Shown here: positions 9,033 through 19,121 of the stretch, piece after piece
Position numbering within the stretch: position 1 is the stretch's first letter
Layout: every line of letters begins with the position of its first letter
DNA from: Sphingomonas taxi
Lineage (GTDB): Bacteria > Pseudomonadota > Alphaproteobacteria > Sphingomonadales > Sphingomonadaceae
Length of the DNA stretch: 64,000 nucleotides
Assembly (NCBI RefSeq): GCF_000764535.1
Contig: NZ_CP009571.1
Span: forward strand, 2,413,001 to 2,477,000
Direction of reading: 5' to 3'
Notes under the pieces: generated by a model
Told to the model about the DNA's origin: nothing
What the model saw: only the letters and a program-made list of their open reading frames with translations
Databases searched by the model: none
Translations under genes and position numbers: made by a program

Positions 9033-9568
9033 GCGACGCGTCCCGCCAGCCAGCCGTACAGGAACGCCTCGTCGGCGGGCCGGCGTTCGGCAAGCGAGAG
9101 GTAGCGTTCCCCCTGCAAGGCGTCGACCGCCTTGATCAGCACCGCCTCACCGGCCCGGCCGCGATGCGCGAGGAACGCGTCGAGCGCGGCGAGCGTCCGC
9201 GCGCCGATCATTCGGTCGAGCGCGAGATCGGGATAGTCGCGCGCATCGCGGTTGAGCGCGTTGAGCGCGCGCTGGAGGAAGCCGATCGCGGTGGTCGTCC
9301 CCATGTTAACGCCGGTATCGAACAATTCCGCCGCCAGCGCCGGCGCGCGCGTCGCGACCTGATCGAAGCCGGGCGCCTGCCAGTAGACGCGCTCGTAGAT
9401 GTCCGCCGCCACCGCCTGCGGCAGGTCGCGGATCGCGCCGTGATAACCGTTGGCGCGGGCGACCGCGGCGGTGATCCCCCAGCGCGTCGGGCCGCCGCGG
9501 TCGGCGGGATGATCGACATAGCCGCCTTCGCGGTCGATCAGCTGGTCGATGAGGGTCCGGATCGTCAT
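9029..9568 (-). CDS. GH108-type endolysin (N-acetylmuramidase)
   Basis: This 179-residue protein has the glycoside hydrolase 108 signature near its N-terminus (REGGY, with E14 as the probable catalytic acid, then GGPTRWGIT) and a C-terminal peptidoglycan-binding-like half. Enzymes of this type cut the peptidoglycan glycan chain and include the R. capsulatus GTA endolysin. There is no signal peptide, so release would depend on the adjoining holin. The ATG at 9568 follows a GGGAG ribosome-binding site; the longer start at 9607 lacks support. Confidence 0.85.
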   Translation of the reverse strand: MTIRTLIDQLIDREGGYVDHPADRGGPTRWGITAAVARANGYHGAIRDLPQAVAADIYERVYWQAPGFDQVATRAPALAAELFDTGVNMGTTTAIGFLQRALNALNRDARDYPDLALDRMIGARTLAALDAFLAHRGRAGEAVLIKAVDALQGERYLSLAERRPADEAFLYGWLAGRVA

Positions 9569-9710
9569 GGCGCACTCCCTTGCCGTTGCGAGGCAAACGG
9601 GGACCATGGCTTTTCCAAATAGGACAGCGCATCTTTGACGGTGGTCTGGAGGCGAGGCCGATCAGAGACTTGGCCGGTCACGCCGCGACGGCGCCTCCAA
9701 CACCCGATTC

Positions 9711-9746
9711 GGCCCCGGCAGCCCCGCCAACGGGACCACCGGGGCC
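9711..9746 (-). terminator. possible hairpin after sdhA
   Basis: GGCCCCGG (9711-9718) pairs with CCGGGGCC (9739-9746) just downstream of the sdhA stop. No T-run follows on the minus strand, so this may be a pause or Rho-linked site, not a standard intrinsic terminator. Confidence 0.3.
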
Positions 9747-9773
9747 AAGGGCCGCCAGATCAGGCCGGGTGCC

Positions 9774-11576
9774 TCAATACACCCGCTTCTTCGGCTTGAT
9801 GTAGTCGACGTCGTCGGTGAGCGTATAATCGTGCACCGGACGGTAATCGATCGCGGTGGCGCCGCCGACGCCGCCCCAGCCGGTGAAGCTGGTGATCGTG
9901 TGCTTCATCCACTCGCCGTCGTCGCGATCCGGATAATCCTCGTTGACGTGGGCGCCGCGCGATTCCTTGCGGTTCGCCGCCGAATCGATCGTCACCACCG
10001 CCTGTGCGGCGAGATTGTCGAGCTCGAGCGTCTCGATGAGGTCGGTGTTCCAGATCAGGCTGCGGTCGTTGACCGAGACGTCGGCAATCTGGCCGTAGAT
10101 GTCCTTCATCAGCGCCTGGCCCTCGGTGAGCAGGGCGTTGTCGCGGAACACCGCGCAATGCTTCTGCATCGTCCGCTGCATCTGGCCGCGGATCTCCGCG
10201 GTCGGGATGCTACCGGTGGCGTTGCGGAACTTGTCGAGGCGGGTCAGCGACAGCTCTTCCGAGCCCTTGGGCAGCGGATTGTGCGTGCCGTTGGGCTTGC
10301 AGATGTCGGCGATCCGCTTGCCGGTGGCGCGGCCGAACACGACGAGATCGATCAGCGAGTTCGAACCGAGCCGGTTGGCGCCATGGACCGAGACGCACGC
10401 CGCCTCGCCGACCGCGAACAGGCCGGGGACGACGGTATCGGGATTGCCGTCCTTGAGGTGGACGACCTCACCGTGGAAGTTGGTCGGGATGCCGCCCATG
10501 TTGTAATGGACCGTCGGCGTAACGGGCAGCGGCTGGCGGGTCAGGTCGACGCCGGCGAAGATCTTGCCGGTCTCGGTGATGCCGGGCAGCCGCTCGTGCA
10601 GCACCGCGGGATCGATGTGGTCGAGGTGCAGGAAGATATGGTCGCCGTTCTTGCCGACGCCGCGGCCTTCCCGCATCTCCATCGCCATCGACCGCGACAC
10701 GACGTCGCGGCTGGCGAGGTCCTTCGCCGACGGCGCGTAGCGCTCCATGAAGCGCTCGCCCTCGGAATTGGTGAGATAGCCGCCCTCACCGCGCGCGCCC
10801 TCGGTGATGAGCACGCCCGCGCCGTAGATGCCGGTCGGGTGGAACTGGACGAACTCCATGTCCTGCAGCGGCAGGCCGGCGCGCAGCACCATGCCGCCGC
10901 CGTCACCGGTGCAGGTATGCGCCGAGGTCGCCGAGAAATAGCAGCGGCCGTAGCCACCGGTCGCGAGCACGGTGTTGTGCGCGCGGAAACGGTGGATGCT
11001 GCCGTCTTCCATGCACAGCGCGACGACGCCGCGGCACTGGCCGTTCTCCATGATGAGATCGAGCGCGAAATATTCGACGTAGAAATCCGCGTCGTAGCGC
11101 AGGCTCTGCTGATAGAGCGTGTGCAGCATCGCATGGCCGGTGCGGTCCGCGGCGGCGCAGGTGCGCTGCGCGGGCGGGCCTTCGCCCATGTTCTGCATCA
11201 TGCCACCGAACGGGCGCTGATAGATGCGGCCCTCGTCAGTGCGGCTGAACGGCATGCCGGCATGTTCGAGCTCGTAGACTGCGGCGGGCGCCTCGCGGAC
11301 CATATATTCGATCGCGTCCTGGTCGCCGAGCCAGTCGGAACCCTTGACGGTGTCGAACATATGCCAGGTCCAGTGATCCGGACCCATGTTGCCGAGGCTG
11401 GCGGCGATGCCGCCCTGCGCCGCGACGGTGTGGCTGCGGGTCGGGAACACCTTGGTGATGCAGGCAGTCTTGAGGCCGTTCTGCGCGCATTCCATCACGG
11501 CGCGCAGGCCCGAACCGCCGGCGCCGACGACGACCGCGTCATAGGTGTGATCGATGATCTTGTACGCGTCCGACAT
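9774..11576 (-). CDS. sdhA: succinate dehydrogenase flavoprotein subunit
   Basis: This 600-residue catalytic subunit of complex II oxidises succinate to fumarate. It shows the FAD-binding GAGGSGLRA at the N-terminus, the histidine of the SHTVAAQGG segment that carries covalent [24 protein letters not shown], and the substrate-site segment [12 protein letters not shown]. It ends the sdhC-sdhD-sdhA operon. Its ATG overlaps the sdhD stop (TAATG). sdhB, usually next, is absent here; a lysis cassette follows instead. Confidence 0.97.
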   Translation of the reverse strand: MSDAYKIIDHTYDAVVVGAGGSGLRAVMECAQNGLKTACITKVFPTRSHTVAAQGGIAASLGNMGPDHWTWHMFDTVKGSDWLGDQDAIEYMVREAPAAVYELEHAGMPFSRTDEGRIYQRPFGGMMQNMGEGPPAQRTCAAADRTGHAMLHTLYQQSLRYDADFYVEYFALDLIMENGQCRGVVALCMEDGSIHRFRAHNTVLATGGYGRCYFSATSAHTCTGDGGGMVLRAGLPLQDMEFVQFHPTGIYGAGVLITEGARGEGGYLTNSEGERFMERYAPSAKDLASRDVVSRSMAMEMREGRGVGKNGDHIFLHLDHIDPAVLHERLPGITETGKIFAGVDLTRQPLPVTPTVHYNMGGIPTNFHGEVVHLKDGNPDTVVPGLFAVGEAACVSVHGANRLGSNSLIDLVVFGRATGKRIADICKPNGTHNPLPKGSEELSLTRLDKFRNATGSIPTAEIRGQMQRTMQKHCAVFRDNALLTEGQALMKDIYGQIADVSVNDRSLIWNTDLIETLELDNLAAQAVVTIDSAANRKESRGAHVNEDYPDRDDGEWMKHTITSFTGWGGVGGATAIDYRPVHDYTLTDDVDYIKPKKRVY

Positions 11577-11959
11577 TATGCGGCGGCTCCGAAGGCGACC
11601 TTGAGGATCGCGAAGATGGCGATCGCGGCGGTGGCGACCGTGAAGAAGTTGAGCGCGAGGATCGCGGCGACGCGCTTCTGCTCGTGCTGGTAATCCTCGA
11701 TCACGACCTGGAGGCCCAGGCGGAAATGATAGAAGACCGAGACGATCAGCAGCAGCATCGGCACCGCCGCCCAGCTGTTCTGCAGCCAGCTATGCACGCT
11801 GGCATAGTCGTAGCCCGGCATGCGCAGGATCGCGAAGACGAACCAGAGCGTCAGGAACAGGTTCGAGCCGGCGGTGACGCGCTGGCGCCACCAATGGTGC
11901 GCGCCTTCCTTGGCGCTGCCGAGACCGCGGACGCGGCCGATATGCGTACCCGAACCCAT
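11576..11959 (-). CDS. sdhD: succinate dehydrogenase membrane anchor subunit
   Basis: The product has 127 residues and three hydrophobic helices (around 32-46, 64-86 and 98-122). The segment [15 protein letters not shown] holds the histidine expected to bind heme b and the conserved D-Y near the quinone site. The start is fixed by overlap with the sdhC stop (TAATG), and the gene overlaps sdhA in the same way, so the operon is translationally coupled. Confidence 0.93.
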   Translation of the reverse strand: MGSGTHIGRVRGLGSAKEGAHHWWRQRVTAGSNLFLTLWFVFAILRMPGYDYASVHSWLQNSWAAVPMLLLIVSVFYHFRLGLQVVIEDYQHEQKRVAAILALNFFTVATAAIAIFAILKVAFGAAA

Positions 11960-12387
11960 TACTTGACCCCCAGGTAGAGCCAGAAGGCCGCGGTCAGCAC
12001 GAAGCCGCCGGCCATCACGATCAGGCTGAACATCTTGTTGCGCTTCAATTCGAACGCGGCGCCCGCGTCCATGACGAGGTGGCGGATGCCGTTCAGCATG
12101 TGCGTGAAGAAGGCATAAGTGATGCCGACGAAGACCACCCAGCCGACGATGTTGAGATTGCCGGCATCGTTGGTGAACACGTTGCGGAAGCTCGCATAGG
12201 CCTCCGCCCCGCTCGCGATCGCGGCGAGCCACCAGACGAGCAGCACGGTGCCGACCGTCGCCATGCCCGAGCCGGTCGCGCGGTGCAGGATGGAGACCAG
12301 CATGTGCGGCCCCCAGCTATAGTGGAGCTTCAGAAAGCCCGAAAAGAGATGCGGGCTGCGCGGACGCGCCGGAGTGCGGGATGCCAT
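11959..12387 (-). CDS. sdhC: succinate dehydrogenase cytochrome b556 subunit
   Basis: The product has 142 residues and three membrane helices. The N-terminal SPHL...HYSWGPHMLVSILHRATG matches the SdhC start region, including the Ser and Arg of the ubiquinone site. The FFTHMLNGIRHLVMDAG segment fits the SdhC signature with the heme ligand histidine. It is the first gene of the operon. The 205-base region up to the divergent chemoreceptor gene should hold the promoters of both, but no clear consensus boxes stand out. Confidence 0.94.
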   Translation of the reverse strand: MASRTPARPRSPHLFSGFLKLHYSWGPHMLVSILHRATGSGMATVGTVLLVWWLAAIASGAEAYASFRNVFTNDAGNLNIVGWVVFVGITYAFFTHMLNGIRHLVMDAGAAFELKRNKMFSLIVMAGGFVLTAAFWLYLGVK

Positions 12388-12592
12388 GAACGGTCCTCGG
12401 GCAAGATCAATGCAGTGCCTATTAGGCCCGCCATGCCGCGATGCAACCCATAGCGGCCGCTTCGCTCACCTCGCCGACGCCGCCGCGGCCTGCTTTCCCG
12501 GCGACCCCCATGCGCGCCTCTAACCGCACATTAACCAGTGATGTCTAATTCGGACAATATCGTTCACGCCCCGCTGATCGCCGGAGACGCTC

Positions 12593-13954
12593 TTGCCCGA
12601 CATTGCCCTTCCCAAGCCGGCCAGCATCGCCGCCGCGATCGACCTGCGCAGCCGCATCGTCGCCTTCGACGGCGGCGAGAATACGCTGATGGCGCGCGCG
12701 GCGGAATTGTGGACGGTCATCGAGCCCGATGCGCCGACGATCGTCGAGGCCTATTGGTCGCATTGGCGGCGTGCGCACCCCGGTGCCGCCGAATGGACGC
12801 CGCTGGAAACCGAACGCCGCATCGTCGCCGGCATCACCTATCTGCGCAACCGCTGCTGCCACCTCGACGGGCTCGCCTGGGTCGAATCGCTCGAGCGGTC
12901 GGTCGCCGCGGCTTATGCCGCCGGCGTCTCGACGATGGAGGTGCTGGCGATGTCCTGCGCCAGCGACCGCGCCGCGCTCCAGGCGCTGATGGCGCGCGTT
13001 CCCGCCGACGATTTGCGCCAGGGCGCGCTGGTCGATGCGCTGATGCGCCTGTTCGGCATGGAGACCGAACTGACCGTCGAACTGTTCGCCGGCTATGCCG
13101 AACATGGCGCCCGCCTCGCCCGCGAGGGGCTGGCCTCCGAATTCCGCGAAGGCATCGCCTCCGCGGTCGAGACCGCGACCGACGAGGGCCGCGCGCTGCG
13201 CGACCAGGCGCAGCGCAGCTCGGGCTCGGCGCGCGGCATGCTCGGCAAAACGAGCGAGGTCGCCGCCGCCGCCGAACAATCCGCGGTCGCGATGCGCGAG
13301 GCGGCGCAGACCGCCGCCGGCCTGATCCGCGCGATCGAGGACGCCCGAACCGAGGTCGAGGCCGCCGCCGAGATCGCCAGCCGCGCCAGCGTACAGGCGA
13401 CCAATGCGGTCGGCATGTCGGAGACGCTGAGCGATCACGCCAAGTCGATCGAGTCGATCCTCAGCCTGATCCGCGACATCGCCGGGCAGACCAATCTGCT
13501 CGCGCTCAACGCGACGATCGAGGCAGCGCGCGCCGGCGACGCCGGCCGCGGCTTCGCGGTGGTGGCGCAGGAGGTGAAGAGCCTCGCCAACCAGACCGCG
13601 CGCGCCACCGACGATATCGCCGCCAAGATCGCCTCGATCCAGTCGGCGACGCGCTCGACGGTCGACACCAACGCCAGCATCAAGACGACCGTCGCCGAGG
13701 TGCAGGAGAGCGCCGACCGCATCCGCTATGCGATGGAGGCGCAGGCGCAGACCGTCACCGCGATCACCGCTGCGGTCGACGAGACCGCGCTCGCCGCCGA
13801 TTCGATGTCGAGCACGATCGCCGCGATCCGTACCGATACCGAGACGGTGGCGGCGGAGATCGACGACGTCGGCCGCGGCTTCGACCGGCTCGACGGCCAG
13901 CTCAATTCGCTCAAGACCAGCGCCGGCGAGTTCGTCGCCAAGGTCGCCGCCTGA
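12593..13954 (+). CDS. soluble methyl-accepting chemotaxis protein with globin-like sensor (degenerate)
   Basis: This 453-residue protein has no membrane helix. Residues about 35-185 form a helical region that lines up with the globin-type sensor of the next gene. The C-terminal half is a coiled-coil signalling domain with the receptor tip [34 protein letters not shown]. Against its neighbour the probable proximal heme histidine is replaced by S103, so heme binding is doubtful. The only fitting start is TTG, five bases after GGAGA. There is no HAMP domain and no NWETF-type tail. Confidence 0.85.
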   Translation: MPDIALPKPASIAAAIDLRSRIVAFDGGENTLMARAAELWTVIEPDAPTIVEAYWSHWRRAHPGAAEWTPLETERRIVAGITYLRNRCCHLDGLAWVESLERSVAAAYAAGVSTMEVLAMSCASDRAALQALMARVPADDLRQGALVDALMRLFGMETELTVELFAGYAEHGARLAREGLASEFREGIASAVETATDEGRALRDQAQRSSGSARGMLGKTSEVAAAAEQSAVAMREAAQTAAGLIRAIEDARTEVEAAAEIASRASVQATNAVGMSETLSDHAKSIESILSLIRDIAGQTNLLALNATIEAARAGDAGRGFAVVAQEVKSLANQTARATDDIAAKIASIQSATRSTVDTNASIKTTVAEVQESADRIRYAMEAQAQTVTAITAAVDETALAADSMSSTIAAIRTDTETVAAEIDDVGRGFDRLDGQLNSLKTSAGEFVAKVAA

Positions 13955-13955
13955 G

Positions 13956-15335
13956 ATGGTCTCCGCTCCGATCCGCCGGCATCAGATCACGGGCGAGACG
14001 CTGCAGGCGCGGCGCAGCATCGTCGAGCATCTCGGCGAATATGACTGGGACGGGACGCTCGCCGCATCCTGCCGCCAAATCTCGGCGCTGCTGCGGCCCG
14101 AGGATTATCGCGAGATTTCCAGCCGCTTCTGGGACCATTATCTGTCGCTGCCCGCCGCGCAGCCATTGCGGCCGCTGTTCACCCCCGAACGGCTCGACCG
14201 GCGGGTGCGCGAAAGCGCGCATTATGCCTTCCTCAAATACAACGCGCCGTTCGACGAGACATGGGGCGAGATCGCCATCACCCATGCCGAACGGTCGGAA
14301 CAATCGGGCATCCCGCTTCCCAGCCTGCAGGCGGCGCTGGCCCAATCGCACAGTTTCACCGTGCAGACGATCGAGCGGCATTGCGAGGGCGACACCAAGC
14401 GGCTGCTGCGCCTGTGCGACGCAGTGCAGCGCATCGCACTCGTCGAATCGGATCTGATGACCGGCCGACTCGCGACGCTACGCGCCGAGGCGGCGCGGCA
14501 GGAGCGCCAGACGCGCTCGGCCGCGTTCCGCGAGAGCATCGCCACCTCGATCGAGGGCGCCGCGACGCTGGGCGCACGCATCCGCGTGCAGGCCAGCGCC
14601 GCCTCCGCCTCGACGCGCGAGGTGCTCGGCAAGGCGAGCGAGGTCGCCGCCGCCGCCGAGGAATCGGCGGTGGCGATGCGCGAGGCGGCACAGACCGCCG
14701 CCGGGCTGATCCGCGCGATCGAGGACGCCCGCATCGAGGTCGATTCGGCCGCCGGAATCGCGCTGCGCGCCAGCGAACATGCCGGCGAGGCGGTGCGGGC
14801 GAGCGGCCTGCTCAGCGACCATGCGCAATCGATCGAATCGATCCTCGGCCTGATCCGCGCCATCGCCGGGCAGACCAATCTGCTCGCGCTCAACGCGACG
14901 ATCGAGGCGGCGCGCGCCGGCGACGCCGGCCGCGGCTTCGCAGTGGTGGCGCAGGAGGTGAAGAGCCTCGCCAACCAGACCGCGCGTGCCACCGACGACA
15001 TCGCTGCCAAGATCGCCGCGATCCAGCATGCGACGCGCACGACGGTGGCGACCAACGCCTCGATCAAGGCGACCGTCTCCGAGGTGCAGGAATCCGCCGA
15101 CCGCATCCGCGACGCGATGGCGGCACAGGCGCACACCGTCACCGCGATCACCGCCGCGGTCGACGAGACCGCGCTCGCCGCCGATTCGATGTCGAGCACG
15201 ATCGCCGCGATCCGCACCGACACGCAATCCGTCGCCGGCGAGATCGACTCGCTCGGCGAAGGCTTCGGCGAAGTCGGCGACCGGCTCGGGCAATTGCAGC
15301 AATCGGCGGACAGCTTCTCGGCCAGCGTGGGGTGA
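13956..15335 (+). CDS. soluble globin-coupled methyl-accepting chemotaxis protein
   Basis: This 459-residue cytoplasmic receptor starts one base after the previous gene's stop. Its N-terminal region (residues about 35-180) has the pattern of a globin-coupled sensor: RFWDHYLSL, then [15 protein letters not shown] and [13 protein letters not shown], with H110 as candidate proximal heme ligand. The C-terminal signalling domain is nearly identical to that of its neighbour over about 230 residues, also at DNA level. The likely input is oxygen or another heme ligand, passed to CheA/CheW. The heme ligand is an inference from pattern, not shown. Confidence 0.85.
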   Translation: MVSAPIRRHQITGETLQARRSIVEHLGEYDWDGTLAASCRQISALLRPEDYREISSRFWDHYLSLPAAQPLRPLFTPERLDRRVRESAHYAFLKYNAPFDETWGEIAITHAERSEQSGIPLPSLQAALAQSHSFTVQTIERHCEGDTKRLLRLCDAVQRIALVESDLMTGRLATLRAEAARQERQTRSAAFRESIATSIEGAATLGARIRVQASAASASTREVLGKASEVAAAAEESAVAMREAAQTAAGLIRAIEDARIEVDSAAGIALRASEHAGEAVRASGLLSDHAQSIESILGLIRAIAGQTNLLALNATIEAARAGDAGRGFAVVAQEVKSLANQTARATDDIAAKIAAIQHATRTTVATNASIKATVSEVQESADRIRDAMAAQAHTVTAITAAVDETALAADSMSSTIAAIRTDTQSVAGEIDSLGEGFGEVGDRLGQLQQSADSFSASVG

Positions 15336-15369
15336 CGGCGGGGGGCTACGTAACGCCGCTCCCGCCCTG

Positions 15370-15613
15370 TCCTCCCCCGCCAGGGCAGGGGAATCGCATA
15401 TGGCTACGGCAATGAGTTTCGATCGGCTTCCTCATCAAATTCGTCACCCCGGACTTGTTCCGGGGTCCACCGGGCCGCGAGAGAATGGTGTCGGATCAAG
15501 CCTCTCTCCTCGCCGCAGGGTGGACCCCGGAACGAGTCCGGGGTGACGGGGTGGGTTTGGAAAACGGCGGACCCACACACATCTTCATGTGCGATAGCCC
15601 TGCCCGCCAAGGA
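15370..15613. repeat. MITE-like repeat, copy 2 (forward)
   Basis: This has the same layout as the copy at 2347: TCCTCCCCCGCCAGGGCAGG at the left end, an ATCGCATATG inner motif, paired CCCCGGACTTGTTCCGGGG-type hairpins, and CATGTGCGATAGCCCTGCCC at the right end. It fills most of the 375-base gap between the chemoreceptor and SDR genes. The remaining flanks show no gene. Confidence 0.78.
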
Positions 15614-15710
15614 GCGCCGGAGGCGTGACCGGAGGGGAGGACAGGCCGGCAGCCCCATAGCAGCACACCCCCCGGTTGCCGCCCCCTGCCCCGCCGCCTA
15701 AAGCCGCGGC

Positions 15711-16406
15711 ATGGCTATCCTTCTGACCGGATCGAGCCGCGGCATCGGCGCGGCGATCCTCGACACCCTCACCGCGACCGGCGTGCAGGTGATCGGACAC
15801 GGCACGCGCAGCGGCATCGCCGCCGACTTCGCCGATCCCGCCGCGCCGCGCGCGCTGTGGGACGCGGCGCTGGCGCAAAGCGGCGGGACGATCGACGTGC
15901 TGGTCAACAATGCCGGCGTGTTCGAGGCGAACCCGCTCGACCGCGACGATGACGCATGGGTCGCCGACTGGGAGCGGACGCTGCGCATCAACCTGACCGC
16001 CGCCGCCGAATTGTGCCGGCTCGCCGTGCGCCACTGGCAGCAGGCCGGTACCGGCGGCCGGATCGTCAACATCGCCAGCCGCGCTGCCTATCGCGGCGAC
16101 AGCCCGGCGCACTGGCATTATGCCGCCGCCAAGGCGGGCATGGTCGCGATGACCAAGACGATCGCGCGCGGCTATGCGAAGGAGGGCATCCTCGCCTTCG
16201 CGATCTGCCCCGGCTTCACGATGACCGGGATGGCGGACGACTATCTCGCCAGCCGCGGCGGCGACAAATTGCTCGCCGACATTCCGCTCGGCAGGGTCGC
16301 CGATCCGCAGGAGGTCGCGGCGGTGGCGCGCTTCTGCGCGCTGGAGGCGCCCGCGTCGATGACCGGCGCGGTGCTCGACGTGAACGGGGCGAGCTATGTC
16401 CGCTGA
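15711..16406 (+). CDS. short-chain dehydrogenase/reductase
   Basis: This 231-residue Rossmann-fold oxidoreductase has the cofactor motif TGSSRGIG at residues 6-13, the NNAG motif, a catalytic serine in NIASRAAY, and YAAAKAG supplying the active-site Tyr and Lys. The C-terminal ASMTGAVLDVNGA is the usual SDR end. Arginine just after the glycine motif hints at NADP(H), though this is weak evidence. The 3' end overlaps prmA by 11 bases. The substrate cannot be told from sequence. Confidence 0.9.
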   Translation: MAILLTGSSRGIGAAILDTLTATGVQVIGHGTRSGIAADFADPAAPRALWDAALAQSGGTIDVLVNNAGVFEANPLDRDDDAWVADWERTLRINLTAAAELCRLAVRHWQQAGTGGRIVNIASRAAYRGDSPAHWHYAAAKAGMVAMTKTIARGYAKEGILAFAICPGFTMTGMADDYLASRGGDKLLADIPLGRVADPQEVAAVARFCALEAPASMTGAVLDVNGASYVR

Positions 16407-17340
16407 ATCGTGGAAGGTCAGCCTGCCCTGCACCCGCGCCGAGGCGGAGGCGATCGACAGCGCCTCCGATCTGGCGATCGAAGCGGTGCTGATGACCACC
16501 GAGGAGGTCGAGGACGATGTCGAACGCTGGCGGCTCGACGCCTATCTGGAGCAGGAGCCCGATGCGGCGATGCTCGCGACGCTGCACGCGTTGGTGCCGA
16601 GCGCGAGCGGACATGATCCGGTGGTCGAGAGACTGTCCGATCAGGATTGGGTGGCGATGAGCCAGGCCGGGCTGGAGCCGATCCGCGAGGGGCGGTTCGT
16701 CGTCCACACCAGCGCGCATCCGGTGACGCCGCCCGCCGGCGGCCGCGCCTTCCTGATCGAGGCGGGACAGGCGTTCGGGACCGGCCATCACGGCACGACG
16801 AGCGGCTGCCTCGCGATGCTCGACACGCTGGCGGAGGCCGGGCGCGACTTCGCCAAGGTGATCGACGTCGGGACCGGGACCGGGCTGCTCGCCTTCGCGG
16901 CGGTCGATCTGTGGCCCGACGCGACGGTGGTGGCGACCGATATCGATCCGGTGGCGATCGACGTGACGCGCGAGAATGCCGAGCGCAACGATGTCGAGGG
17001 CGTCGCCTTGTTCGTCGCCGACGGCGCGCGGCACCCGGATATCGACGCGGTCGCGCCCTATGATCTGGTGATCGCCAACATCCTCGCCGGCCCCCTGGTG
17101 TCGATGGCGCCCGAACTCGCGGCGATCGCCGCGCCCGATGCGGTCATCGTGCTCGCCGGGTTGCTCGAGACGCAGCGCGAGACCGTGGTCGCGGCCTATG
17201 CGGCGTGCGGCTGCACGCTGGAGGCGATCGACCGGCGCGGCGACTGGACGGTGCTGCGTCTGCGCGCCGGCGCCGACCGCTACGTCCCGACCGCGCCGTT
17301 CGATCCCAACGGCCGCGACGGCTGGGCGCTGGATCTTTAG
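16396..17340 (+). CDS. prmA: ribosomal protein L11 methyltransferase
   Basis: This 314-residue SAM-dependent methyltransferase trimethylates ribosomal protein L11. The family hallmark AFGTGHHGTTSGCL precedes the SAM-binding DVGTGTGLLAFAA, and DLVIANILAGPL is the NPPY-like motif of PrmA. The N-terminal 100 residues form the L11-recognition domain, somewhat divergent from E. coli. It overlaps the SDR gene and is probably co-transcribed. Confidence 0.94.
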   Translation: MSAESWKVSLPCTRAEAEAIDSASDLAIEAVLMTTEEVEDDVERWRLDAYLEQEPDAAMLATLHALVPSASGHDPVVERLSDQDWVAMSQAGLEPIREGRFVVHTSAHPVTPPAGGRAFLIEAGQAFGTGHHGTTSGCLAMLDTLAEAGRDFAKVIDVGTGTGLLAFAAVDLWPDATVVATDIDPVAIDVTRENAERNDVEGVALFVADGARHPDIDAVAPYDLVIANILAGPLVSMAPELAAIAAPDAVIVLAGLLETQRETVVAAYAACGCTLEAIDRRGDWTVLRLRAGADRYVPTAPFDPNGRDGWALDL

Positions 17341-17424
17341 CCCCTCCGTTCGTGCTGAGCCAACGGGGGGAGGTGTGGCCCAGCGGCGGGTGATGAGGCT
17401 CGCGACCTCTCACCTCCACCCCGT

Positions 17425-17505
17425 CACCCCGGCCTTGCGCCGGGGTCCCGCTTCTTCGGACGGCGAGGCAAGCGGGATGCCGGATCAAGGCCGGCATGAC
17501 GGTGA
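17425..17505. repeat. CGTCACCCCGG-type palindromic repeat
   Basis: Paired hairpins (GTCACCCCGGCCTTGCGCCGGGGTCCCGC and GCGGGATGCCGGATCAAGGCCGGCATGAC) lie between the converging prmA and phhA genes. Relatives occur at 25405, 53129 and 56582. Confidence 0.65.
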
Positions 17506-17547
17506 ATTTGGCGGACGTCGCGCCCCCCCTTCGAAGCAACGGCGTGA

Positions 17548-18420
17548 TTACCCCCGCGCCTTGCTCCGCGCATAATGCTGCGTGCCTTGAGTCAGCACGC
17601 GGTCGCCGGCGACGATCGCCGCGACCGGGATATCCTCCTGCGCTTTCAGCTCCTCGTACAAGGGCGCGAAATCGGTCTCGACCGTGACGCGCAGCAATTC
17701 CTCGAAGCTCGGGATGACGAAATAATTCTGCTGGAAATCATCGATCCGATATTCGGTGCGCATCACCCGCGCGATGTCGAAGGCGATGCGGTTGGGGCTC
17801 GGATCGTCGAGCGCGAAGCGGCTTTCGGCGAAGCTCGACACGATGCCCGAGCCGTAGATGCGCAGGTCGTCGCCCTCCTGGATCAAGCCGAACTCGACCG
17901 TGTACCAATAGAGCCGCCCGAGATATTTCAGCGCATCGAGCCCCAGCGCGCGCTGCCCGCCGCGGCCATAGGCTTCGAGATAATCGGCGAACACCGGATC
18001 GGCGAGCATCGGCACGTGGCCGAACACGTCGTGAAAGACGTCGGGCTCCTGCAGATAGTCGAGCTGGTCGGGGCGACGGATGAAATTGCCCGCGACGAAG
18101 CGGCGGTTGGCCATATGGTCGAAGAAGACGTCGTCGGGGACCAGCCCCGGCACCGCGACGACCTGCCAGCCGGTCAGCTTCATCAGCCGTTCGGACAATT
18201 CGGCGAAATCGGGTATGCCCGGCTTCGACAGTTTGAGCACGTCGAGCCCGCGCAGATAGGCGTCGGACGCGCGCCCGGGGAGCAATTGCGACTGGCGCGC
18301 GAACAAGGTGTCCCAGGTCGCATGCTCCTCGGCGGTATAATGCTGCCAGTTCTGGGCGATCGTCCAGTCGGCGGCGGCCTCGGCCGGGGGCGTTTCGGTC
18401 ACGTGTGATTCATCTGCCAT
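17548..18420 (-). CDS. phhA: phenylalanine-4-hydroxylase
   Basis: This 290-residue monomeric aromatic amino acid hydroxylase converts phenylalanine to tyrosine with tetrahydropterin and Fe(II). The iron ligands are visible in VFHDVFGHVPML (two histidines) and in the YWYTVEFGLI segment (glutamate). Bacterial-type length with no regulatory ACT domain. The start lies in the short region shared with the divergent DUF2459 gene. The downstream pathway may include the fumarylacetoacetate hydrolase family enzyme at 58276, but the intervening enzymes are not in the window. Confidence 0.96.
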   Translation of the reverse strand: MADESHVTETPPAEAAADWTIAQNWQHYTAEEHATWDTLFARQSQLLPGRASDAYLRGLDVLKLSKPGIPDFAELSERLMKLTGWQVVAVPGLVPDDVFFDHMANRRFVAGNFIRRPDQLDYLQEPDVFHDVFGHVPMLADPVFADYLEAYGRGGQRALGLDALKYLGRLYWYTVEFGLIQEGDDLRIYGSGIVSSFAESRFALDDPSPNRIAFDIARVMRTEYRIDDFQQNYFVIPSFEELLRVTVETDFAPLYEELKAQEDIPVAAIVAGDRVLTQGTQHYARSKARG

Positions 18421-18446
18421 ATGGTCAGACTAGCATAAGGTTTCGG

Positions 18447-19121
18447 ATGATACGACATCGTGTCTCGGCAAGAATGTTGCGCTGGCCGGGACGGGTGGCC
18501 TTGCTGTTGTTCGGGCCCGTGTTCGGCTATGGCGTCGCGGGGCTGATCGGCGGGGCCTTGCCCGCCAATGCCGGGTGGCGGCCGCCGGCGGATGGCGTGC
18601 GCATCTATGTCGAATCGAACGGCGTGCACGTCGGGCTGGTGGTCCCGAAGGTGGCGGCGGGGGTGGATTGGCGCGGGATCGCGCCCGGAGCGGACCTGCG
18701 CGATCCGCGTTATGGAGGCTATGATCATCTTGCAATCGGCTGGGGCGAACGCACTTTCTTCCTCGAAACGGCAACCTGGGCGGACGTCCGGCTCGGCACC
18801 GTGCTCGCCGCGGCGCGCGGCAGCGACGCGACGTTGATGCACGTCGAGCACGTCCCGGCGCCGCGCGTCGGCGGTCGGTCGCGCAGCGTGTTGCTGCGCC
18901 CGGCCGAATACCGGCGACTCGCCGCCTACATCCGCGCCAGCCTCGCGCCCGAACGGACGCGCTATCGCGGCTATGACGCCAATGACGTCTTCTACGCCGC
19001 GCGCGGCCATTACAGCGCGGTGCAGACGTGCAATGCCTGGACGGGCGACGCCTTGCGGCAGGCAGGCGTACGGATCGGGCGGTGGACGCCGTTTCCGCTG
19101 ACGGTGACGGCATGGTTCTAG
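18447..19121 (+). CDS. DUF2459 (TIGR02117) family membrane-anchored protein
   Basis: This product of about 224 residues has one N-terminal hydrophobic anchor followed by a periplasmic domain with the DUF2459 hallmarks IYVESNGVHVGLVVP, DHLAIGWGERTFFLETATW and CNAWTGDALRQAG. The last segments carry a conserved H and C that suggest a cysteine-peptidase-like fold, though that is inference. The ATG at 18447 follows AAGG and avoids overlapping the divergent phhA start; ATG 18474 is also possible. It overlaps the next gene by ten bases. Confidence 0.8.
   Translation: MIRHRVSARMLRWPGRVALLLFGPVFGYGVAGLIGGALPANAGWRPPADGVRIYVESNGVHVGLVVPKVAAGVDWRGIAPGADLRDPRYGGYDHLAIGWGERTFFLETATWADVRLGTVLAAARGSDATLMHVEHVPAPRVGGRSRSVLLRPAEYRRLAAYIRASLAPERTRYRGYDANDVFYAARGHYSAVQTCNAWTGDALRQAGVRIGRWTPFPLTVTAWF

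Noticed and set aside
9831..11693. Open frame of 620 codons on the plus strand opposite sdhA
   Set aside because: It is the antisense of a clear sdhA; low-complexity composition shows it is a shadow frame.
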